Shown piece by piece: positions 55,801 through 64,000 of a stretch of DNA of 64,000 nucleotides (positions are counted from its first letter, which is position 1; each line of letters starts with the position of its first letter). Source of the stretch: Apostichopus japonicus (lineage: Eukaryota > Echinodermata > Holothuroidea > Aspidochirotida > Stichopodidae). Location of the stretch: NCBI RefSeq assembly GCF_037975245.1, contig NC_092580.1:35311001-35375000 (forward strand), read 5' to 3'. Position numbers and translations under genes: made by a program. The notes below the pieces were generated by a model. It was not told where the DNA came from, searched no databases, and saw nothing but the letters and a program-made list of their open reading frames with translations.

Positions 55801-56277
55801 GAACGGAGCTGCTAATAGCAGGTATTTTATCAAATTGCTAAAGTAGCCAACCTTGTTGGATGCAGGTGATTGTGTGAATTTACACTAAAGTAGGCCTAAC
55901 TCTTTGATCTATCAAGCTGTATGACTCCAAAGCAATTGTGTGGATAACTACGCACATTAAACACTGCATGATTATAATCGCAATGCATTTAAAAAGATAA
56001 GTTTTGTAGCGTGCAATTTCGAATTAGTTGGCCTATGTTACTGACTCTGAGTCAATAACCTTTCTACAAGAAATTGAAATACCACATAGAACACAATGGG
56101 CTGCGCCACTGTAAAGATATGCTTAATGGAGCAGTGGGGATTATCCGGCATTTTATCAAACTTCATCCATCACATGCAAGTATAGGTCAGAAGTTTGTCA
56201 ACTTGTGAACAATATCAAGTATTAAATGCAAAACATCCAGTGTTTTGCACTTGATATAAGGAGGCATTAAGTAAGAA

Positions 56278-58290
56278 TATCCTTAAATGATGGGCTGGTG
56301 TTATGGAAATGATTTTTGACAGGAGATGGGATTAAGTGAGAAGAGCCTACAAATGATTGGTTGGAGTCATGGAAATGGGTTTTGAGAGGAGATGGGGTTA
56401 AGCTATAAGAGCCTTCAAATGATGGGTTGGAATCATGGAAATGGGATTTGACAGGAGGTGGGATTAAGTTAGAAGAGCCTTTAAATGATGGGTTGGTGTC
56501 ATGGATATGGGTTTTGACAGGAGATGGGGTTAAGCTATAAGAACCTTCAAATGATTGGTTGGTGTCCTGGAAATGGGTTCTGAAGGGAGGAGGGATTAAG
56601 TGAGAAGGGCCTTCAAATGGTTGGTTTGAATCATGGAAATGCATTCTGACGGGAGGAGGGACTAAGTTAGAAGAGCTTTCAAATGATGGGTTGGTGTCAT
56701 GGAAATGGATTCTGACGGGAGGAGGGATTAAGTGAGAAGAGCCTTCAAGTGATGGGTTGGTGTCCTGGAATTGGGTTTTGACAGGAGATTGGGTTAAGAT
56801 ATAAGAGCCTTCAAATGATGAGTTGGTGTCCTGGAGATGGATTCTGATAGGAGGAAGGATTAAGTGAGAAGAGCCTTCAAATGATGGGTTGGAATCATAG
56901 AAATAGGTTTGACAGGAGATGGGATTAAGTTAGAAGAGCCTATAAATGATGGGTTGGTGTCATGGAAATGGGTTTCGACAGGAGATGGGATTAAGTGAGA
57001 AGAACCTATAAACGATGGGTTGGTGTCATGGATATGGGTTTTGACAGGAGATGGGGTTAAGCTATAAGAACCTTCAAATGATGGGTTGGTGTCCTGGTAA
57101 TGGGTTCTGATGGGAGGAGGGATTAAATGAGAAGAGCCTTCAAATGGTGGGTTTGAATCATGGAAATGGATTCTGACGGGAGGAGGGATTAAGTGAGAAG
57201 AGCCTTCAAATGATGGGTTGGAATCATGGAAATGGGTTTTGACGGGAGATGGGGTTAAGCTATAAGAGCCTTCAAATGATGGGTCGGAATCATGGAAATG
57301 AGATTTGACAGGAGATGGGATTAAGTTAGAAGAGCCTTTAAATGATGGGTTGGTGTCATGGAAATGGGATTTGACAGGATATGGGATTGAGTGAGAAGAG
57401 CCTATAAATGATGGGTTGGTGTCATGGATATGGGTTTTGACAGGAGATGGGGTTAAGCTATAAGAACCTTCAAATGATGGGTTGGTGTCCTGGAAATGGT
57501 TTCTGAAGGGAGGAGGGATGAAGTGAGAAGGGCCTTCAAATGGTGGGTTTGAATCATGGAAATGGATTCTGACGGGAGGAGGGACTAAGTTAGAAGAGCT
57601 TTCAAATGATGGGTTGGGTGTCCTGGAAATGGATTCTGATAGGAGGAAGGATTAAGTGAGAAGAGCCTTCAAATGATGGGTTGGAATCATAGAAATAGGT
57701 TTGACAGGAGATGGGATTAAGTTAGAAGAGCCTATAAATGATGGGTTGGTGTCATGGAAATGGGTTTCGACAGGAGATGGGATTAAGTGAGAAGAGCCTA
57801 TAAACGATGGGTTGGTGTCATGGATATGGGTTTTGACAGGAGATGGGGTTAAGCTATAAGAGCCTTCAAATGATGGGTTGGTGTCCTGGAAATGGGTTCT
57901 GAGGGGAGGAGGGATTAAATGAGAAGAACCTTCAAATGATGGGTTTGAATCATGGAAATGGATTCTGACGGGAGGAGGGACTTAGTTAGAAGAGCTTTCA
58001 AATGATGGGTTGGGTGTCCTGGAAATGGATTCTGACGGGAGATGGGATAAAGTGAGAAGAGCCTTCAAATGATGGGTTGGAATCATGGAAATGGGTTTTG
58101 ATAGGAGATGGGGTTAAGCTATAAGAGCCTTCAAATGATGGGTTGGTGTTCTGGAAATGGATTCTGATTGGAGGAGGGATTAAGTTAGAAGAGCATTTAA
58201 ATGATGGGTTGGTGTCCTGAAGATGGAGTTTGACTGGAGGAGGGATTAAGTGAGAAGAGCCTTCAAATGGGTTCTGAAGTAACAATTGTC
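56278..58290. repeat. 66-bp tandem repeat, ~30 copies
   Basis: Period 66 bases (GACAGGAGATGGGATTAAGT ... TGGTGTCATGGAAATGGGTT). Unit types alternate (GGATTAAGTGAGAAGAGCC with GGGTTAAGCTATAAGAGCC), which shows higher-order structure. 56.8-57.1 kb and 57.6-57.9 kb share the same order of variants. On the minus strand the unit reads as 22 residues (SFEGSSHLIPSPVKTHFHDT), open in runs of up to 125 residues. Single-base indels in some units break the frame. Confidence 0.93.
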
Positions 58291-59309
58291 TTTGAGAGAA
58301 TTTTTAATGCCTGACCAATAGTAAGCTATAAGTCAATAAGTGATTAATTTGAAAAATGAATAAAACCATTTGATGTGCTAGTCGTCTTTGGCATCAAAGA
58401 TAATTGTACTCTAACAACATAAATAATTTCACTACTTTATTTCTCTGGAGTGACACCACAAGTCATGTAAAAATAGGAGTTGAACCAATAATTTCGGTTT
58501 TCAAATCATTCAATATACTTTTAATTGTTAGTTGCAAATGGTTTATCCACAGAAGCAAAAGAGTAGGGTAAATAGGAACCCAAAACTAACTGGTTTGATT
58601 ATTTAGGAATGATGATACATATGCACCTGATCTACAATGTTGTAACATTTTGCACTGTGCCCCTTGCCGCACCACCCCCTGCCTCCTGTCCCCCGAACAA
58701 ATGCTATACACACCCAGTATGAAGCAGAGACACGTTTAACAGAAACCATTACCAGAGAAAAACATTTAAAATGGATACGTTTCTAGTGCTTGAAGTAGGT
58801 AGAAAAAACTTCCAAGAGGTCTTCCCCACGCCCCCCCCCCAAATAAAATTTAAGAAAAGATAATAAATAAATACGTAGTTAGATTCAAGTGGATATAAAA
58901 TGCATAAATGTAAAATCTTTCTGATTTTGCGCATAATTTCTTTCTGTTCCCACATCACTAAAACTTTGGAAAATACTGAACATAAATTTACTTCAAAATT
59001 ATTATTGTACAGCAACATTTTGCACCTAAAGCACTGGCCCTTAATCTTTAACAAAATGTTCTCAAAGGATAGAGGACACCCCTTCAGCTAGTTCCACAGA
59101 ACACTAATTAGTAACTTATCAGTAAACTTCTCTCCTTCTTGCTCACCATGGAGCCCTGGTTTCTCGCCCCTCCATTTTGAAATTCCTGTTGCCCCTGCAC
59201 AATTTTAATCAACATTATTTTAGTTCGTTATACAACTTCGTTATTAATTCTGAATGCAATATTTGTTTAGAAGTCTACACCAGCCTTTTTATGGCAAGTT
59301 AGTTGCTTA
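58291..59309. other. Probable 3' UTR of the minus-strand gene / intergenic
   Basis: Follows the stop codon of the minus-strand gene. An AATAAA on the minus strand at 58437-58442 could be its polyadenylation signal. Otherwise AT-rich with a poly-C stretch near 58830. Confidence 0.4.
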
Positions 59310-59591
59310 TCATAGTAGCAGGCAGAGCTTGCTCTTCATGGTGTGGTTGAGTCTGGGTGTAGCATGCTCACTACTTCTGTCATGCACTGCTTGTATGGCA
59401 GCCATTATAGCTTTTGCTGTACCTTCTGCATCTCCTGTCTGAGCTGCTCTGGCTGCTCGGGCAGATGCCTGTGCTACTTTCTGGCAGAGTTCATTTCCCT
59501 GAAGAATGGTAGCTCCAAATTCAGTTCCTACTTCTGTGACATGCTTAACAATGGCTTCTGCTAATATGACCGCCACAAAACCAGATGCGAC
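59310..59591 (-). CDS. Unrecognised gene, terminal exon
   Basis: 93 codons plus TGA. The acceptor on the minus strand reads TTCTCTGAATACAG. High Ala/Glu/Lys content with no Pro before residue 77 predicts a long helix. The shared coding character (third-position freedom, no stops) is better than for any other frame in this part of the window. Confidence 0.6.
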   Translation of the reverse strand, partial: VASGFVAVILAEAIVKHVTEVGTEFGATILQGNELCQKVAQASARAARAAQTGDAEGTAKAIMAAIQAVHDRSSEHATPRLNHTMKSKLCLLL

Positions 59592-61387
59592 CTGTATTCA
59601 GAGAAGATGCAATAAAGACGAGCAGTTACAAATAAGATTACAAAGCATGCGTTTTTCAACAGTTACGTCACCCTTAAGATTACACAGCATGCGTTTGTCA
59701 ACAGTAACGTCACCCTTAAGATTACACAGCATGCGTATGTCAACAGTTACGTCACCCTTAATATTACACAGCATGCGTATGTCAACAGTAACGTCACCCT
59801 TAAGATTACACAGCATGCGTATGTCAACAGTTACGTCACCCTTGAGATTACACAGCATGCGTATGTCAACAGTAACGTCACCCTTAAGATTACACAGCAT
59901 GCGTATGTCAACAGTTACGTCACCTTAATCTCCCTCAGGATTTGAATAAAATACATGAGCTGTCGTTAGCTTTAGAATGCAGATACCAATTGGTACCATT
60001 CGACATCGGACATGCCTTAAAAACATCAAAACTGCAATCATCATGCAATAATTGTAATAGACCTACAACAATCTAATAAATTCTCAAGGAAATTACTCAA
60101 AGTTATGTTCGTGGTTTATTTTATTCTGCCATAGAACACAATATGTGATCAAACTAGCCTATACGACCATTCTGTGTGAGTAACAATGATTTTATAATTC
60201 CCTTCCGAAGGCAATGAATAAGATGGGGACTTTGTGTGTTGTAAACACGATGTGTTGTAAACGCGATAATGCACATATAGTCCAAGAACCATGTTGAAAT
60301 GGGTAGTACTCATAAGTCATTTGACACCATCAGCTTTGAAATTCTGAACACTTGCAAATATGATATCTCACCAAGTAAAGCTTGGATCAAGGTAGTAATG
60401 CTATGAAGATCGTAGCTAGGACAATAACCTGCTTAAACGTGGTGGAAGCCAAAGGTCACTTGAGGCCAACAAAAGTCAAAGTCTGAAAACCTTGTATACG
60501 TGATATTTGTCAAAGTAAAGTTTGGTTGTGCTTCATACTTGGTATGTGGCTCCACCTTATTGAAGACAAGACCCCACTGTTTAACGTGAAGCTTAAAATA
60601 TGTCAAAGTTGTAACAATTGAGCATGATAATTCCAAAAGTAAATCTCTGATGATTTTTTTCTTTGATGTGTGGATCCAGTTTATTGAGTACATTGAACCT
60701 AGTGTCTAAAGTGTGAAACCCAGAAATTAACAATTGAATACATCTTATACTCATAATGTGAAGCCACCTTATTAAGAATAAGAACCTTGCATGCAGTTTA
60801 CCTTAAATGCTCCCATGTACAATTGGTCAGGGAAGCATGAAGCCTGTTGGTTATTTAGTTATTTATATACAAAGATAAACCTTCAAGGACAGCAAATAGT
60901 ACACATGGTATAAGGTTCCTCCAGTACATCTCAGATTTTTGGGCAAAGACATTGATGCAACAAATTAACATGTTCGTACTTGCACAAAAGTCCATCGGAA
61001 CGCAGGGCGAGTCAGTTTACTGTAAACTGTTTGCGTAAACTGTATATAAATATATGATAGCGATTGACATTACCCGCTTGCATTCTTGAATTTTCTCTTC
61101 TTCCGTAAATTTTCGTTCGTTGGGAATATCCCATTTTAAGGAAGACCCTTTCCGAATCAACTTCTTTTCCTTTCCAAGGCTTTGTTGACTGTTCAATGAG
61201 GATGTAGCATTGGAAGTTAAAGACGGCGATGGTGATGATGTCAGTGCTTTCCACGTACTATTGGGCGAAACATGTGATTGAGTCACCTCGACTTGCAGGC
61301 ACTCCTTGCTGAAATCCTCTTCTGACAAAGTGATGTTTTCTGAAGAAAGGCGGAACAGCCATAGCACTACATCTTCGTCGGCATGAG
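59310..61387 (-). CDS. Unrecognised gene, last two exons
   Basis: Joined exons 61387-61074 and 59591-59310, phases compatible (the first ends in phase 0 at AAG CGG|GTAATG, the second starts after TACAG in phase 0). 197 residues to a TGA stop. The first exon codes for an acidic start (HADEDVVLWLFRLSSENITL), a Ser-rich middle and KWDIPNERKFTEEEKIQECK. The second has an amphipathic, Ala-rich segment (FVAVILAEAIVKHVTEVG, QKVAQASARAARAAQTGDAE) and a short basic C-terminus. No domain recognised. The helix FVAVILAEAIVKHVTE might act in protein binding, but that is only a guess. Upstream exons must lie beyond 61387 and I could not find them. It is convergent with EEA1. Confidence 0.6.
59635..59925. 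repeat. 42-bp tandem repeat with CRE-like motifs, 7 copies
   Basis: Unit AGATTACACAGCATGCGTAT ... CACCCTTA, period 42. Each has the palindrome GCATGC and a CRE-like TTACGTCA or TAACGTCA. The two forms alternate strictly along the array, so the true unit is an 84-base dimer. It lies in the last intron of the minus-strand gene, 44 bases from the terminal exon. Open frames on both strands are repeat shadows. Confidence 0.93.
59926..61073. other. Intron of the minus-strand gene
   Basis: No gene. Contains a decayed copy of the AAAGGTCACTTGAGG / GTCTGAAAACCTTGTATAC repeat family at about 60430-60500, related to the units at 15438-15715. Confidence 0.5.
61074..61387 (-). CDS. Unrecognised gene, penultimate exon
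   Basis: Two bases plus 104 codons. The acceptor reads TTATTTTGTGCAG on the minus strand and the donor CGG|GTAATG. Frame open throughout. A Ser/Thr-rich stretch (TSSPSPSLTSNATSSLNSQQ) lies between two charged parts. Not recognised. Confidence 0.6.
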
Positions 61388-61484
61388 CTGCACAAAATAA
61401 TTACAATGTTATAAACAATTAAATAAACTACACGTCAAATGAACACTTCCTGAAACAGCTATCGGCTTTATGGATTTAGTTAGC

Positions 61485-61976
61485 CTAAAGGCAGGGCATT
61501 ACACCGACCCGACGCCACTCTCCCCGACTATTCGCCTGGAATCAGTTGGAGACAGTCGTGGCCATCTAGTCGTGTCGACGTCGGATTATTGTAGGTTAGC
61601 CGCATACTAGCTATACCCGACTTGACCCAACAGTTTCATCTCCTCCTCATCAGTGCATATGGGGCCGCCATATTGACCTTCTACAGCCATCACCTGATTT
61701 TAGGACGCTCCCTCATTGAATTTCCATTATAATCGGATCCGGTAATGTCGTGGGACAGACGCAAACTACCACGACTCGACTCAACTTTGACTGCCCCTTA
61801 CGTCACGGGAATATCACAAATGTTTGATATGCCCGATGTGGTCAGGGCGAGGACTGACTGACGGATCTTGGCCAGGTCGTGAGCAAAATTTCGCGCAAAT
61901 TGCACCGACCCAACGGATTTTCGTCGCAGTCGGGTCGGGTCGCAGTTGGTTCGGTGCAATTTGTGCCTGCCTTTAG
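61485..61976. mobile_element. MITE-like element, 492 bp, unclassified
   Basis: The ends CTAAAGGCAGGGCATTACAC and the inverse of GTGCAATTTGTGCCTGCCTT are inverted repeats of about 25 bases with mismatches, followed inward on both sides by CGACCCGAC / GTCGGGTCGGGTC. GC-rich compared with its surroundings. No frame and no sure target duplication, so the superfamily is open. Confidence 0.65.
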
Positions 61977-63900
61977 TTATACTATAAGAGTATAGAACAG
62001 GGTTTGGAAGTCTTCATAACCCAAAGACAAATAATTTCCATGATCAATACATTTCCTTCCCGTATATCCTTCACAAAAAAAGAAAATTTCCTGTTGATAT
62101 TTGATTGGGAATGTGGATAATTGGGTGGTCTACACCAAATGACTCTATAGGTAAGATTGATGGGAAAGTTTAACATTTATCAAATACCCTGTTTGACATT
62201 AGATTAACGTGCGATGCAGGTAAAGTACCTATAGTATTCTTAATTACTTGATACACTCGTGAAGTGTAAACTTAATGCAATTCGATATAGGGGAAACAAT
62301 TTGAGTCAGTTTTCTGGCAATGATGATGGTGTCCCCTACCTTATATCTTCGCGCTTTTTGTTTTCGTGTAGTGTTTCCACTGAAGGCTTTTAGTTTTCGT
62401 GGCAATTCTCTGTGTAGAATATCAAGGCCTGTAGGCTATTGTTCAAGTACTGAACAGATGTATTCGTTCAGCTGAGAAGCTTGTTCACCTTGGGCTATCT
62501 ATGAACCGGCAACTTTCAACCGTTGAACTTTCATCACTTTACCCTAAATTGCATACTATGCTGTGCTAGACCTAGTTAAATCCAAGTTGCAGGAGAGGCA
62601 AGCACACACCTATTGGATTACAACTTTAAAAATAGACCAGGAACAACTGTTACATAAGTATGATGAAAACGGCATCGCCTAAGAAATTTCTCAAATCAAA
62701 TTTATGAAAAAATGAAATATATTTTCATTATTTCCAGTACATGCAATAGTTATGTGATGATATAAATTCTAAGCTCAAATCTAGATCATTGACATAATTA
62801 ATTTGAGTGTCATGTTTTGTAGAACCATGTCTCACATTTGAGTAAAATATTGAACGTTCACTGAGAGCGTGTGGCAGATGATCATAAGTAAACCGATATA
62901 TTTACGACTACCACCTGTTTAATCATATGATACCTCTTAATAAATTCTCCGTTTGACTTTGAGAATATCCTTCTTTACAGTAATCAGTCATTCAATTGCA
63001 GGTTCTTCTGGTAACCAAACATGGCAACATTCTACATTTACATGTCAGTTTCGTAAGCATATAAGTCGGAAGGCTCAAACGATCCAAAAGGTCATCCTTC
63101 CCTCAGATGTCATAGGTCAACCTTGTATCAGCCATGTAACAATGACCCAATCCAAATGATACACCCTAGCACTTACATGTTTTGTTACCTCTGAGTTATC
63201 CAGAGGAACGTCTAAGATATCAATTTTCTTCATATTATTATGAACAAACCAAAACAACTTCACAAAGTGGTTCGTTCTATGTATAGTCATCAAAACATGA
63301 AAGGTCCCATTTTCATGACTAAAATAAAATGTCCTTCGATTGTTGATGCTGACAAGTATCCTTCATCAGTCGTCTAATACTGTCATACAAAGTCGATTCT
63401 AACATATATATGTAGTCTGATTGACATGATATTTGTCATAACGACAGTTTCTGGTTGCGAATCGGGTCTTGCCAGCAAGTTCTGCAGTGGCATAAACTCA
63501 TAATTGGACACATGACTGTTTCGTCCGCTATTTATTGACTGACCGGAGAAGAAGACAATAGGAGAGGAGGGTGCAGGGGCAGGTTGGTACTGGACTGGGG
63601 CTTTACAGTAGTAACAACAATTATTGACTTCAGTTCATCTAAACTTGCCTTGTCTAACAAATACTGTACGAAGCGTGCTTACAGTAGGCCTCGTATATTT
63701 AATTTGCATGAGTAGTCCTTTGTTTAAACGTCGGGGAATCACAGGATATGATGATGTTCTAACTGTACTCAATGGTGCACAAAGTACTATCATTACACGA
63801 AGATGTAGGCTAACTAGTCACACGATGCTAAAATATTATCAACCTTTGTAAGATGGGTTGATATAAATGCATATAATATACCATTACACAATGATGTACC
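61977..63900. other. No gene seen
   Basis: AT-rich, with short open frames only (up to 75 codons) that lack splice context. Upstream exons of the minus-strand gene may be hidden here. Confidence 0.45.
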
Positions 63901-64000
63901 GTTTGAAGATGATACAAGTCTGCTACAAATATACCACGATAATGTAATGAGTAGTTTGAGATGACATAAGCCTGCTACAAATATACCACGATAATGTAAT
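63901..64000. repeat. Start of a 53-bp tandem repeat, cut by the window end
   Basis: GTTTGAAGATGATACAAGTC and GTTTGAGATGACATAAGCC begin copies at 63901 and 63954, both followed by TGCTACAAATATACCACGAT. The array probably continues to the right. Confidence 0.75.

Overview
This window is animal nuclear DNA: AT-rich, intron-rich, with GT-AG splice sites, LINEs, DNA transposons and very many tandem repeats. It carries most of the 3' part of one protein-coding gene on the + strand and the 3' end of a second gene on the - strand. The repeat types (L2-like and RTE-like LINEs, hAT elements starting CAGTGGCGTAG, tRNA-like SINEs) and the protein similarity suggest a marine invertebrate, possibly a deuterostome such as an echinoderm or hemichordate. 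The species cannot be fixed from the sequence alone.

Gene 1 (about 457-51847, +) is an EEA1 orthologue (early endosome antigen 1). I could place twelve exons, giving about 517 codons of coiled coil followed by a C-terminal FYVE zinc finger. The FYVE domain is split over the last two exons, with stop codon TAG at 51845-51847. Exon phases agree from exon to exon. The start of the gene lies to the left of the window. The 3' UTR may run to a polyadenylation signal near 54077.

Nearly every large intron holds its own private tandem repeat: a 185-bp satellite (about 1925-8998), a 67-bp repeat, degenerate 17-18-bp units that build a 129-bp higher-order repeat (10640-14600), and 85-, 70- and 62-bp arrays. 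Further on are a 128-bp array, a 136-bp array (37118-44215), about 120-bp units near 46.5 kb and a 96-bp array (48226-49548). The 136-bp array is the most striking. It consists of about 52 copies of the 3' part of an EEA1 exon with its splice donor and 14 bases of intron, but with no acceptor.

The intron at 18012-28514 contains a 3.6-kb element with inverted repeats of about 350 bp that encloses a damaged RTE-like retrotransposon. It also contains an apparently intact L2-type LINE (23150-26979) inserted inside a 38-bp minisatellite. The intron at 28647-34407 contains a fold-back element, a SINE and a small hAT-type MITE.

Downstream of EEA1 are a 94-bp tandem repeat split by a 1051-bp hAT-type element with a perfect 8-bp target duplication, and a 66-bp array (56278-58290). 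Then come the last two exons of an unrecognised gene on the - strand (61387-61074 and 59591-59310), convergent with EEA1. Its last intron carries a 42-bp repeat with CRE-like motifs. From 62 kb to the end I see no gene.
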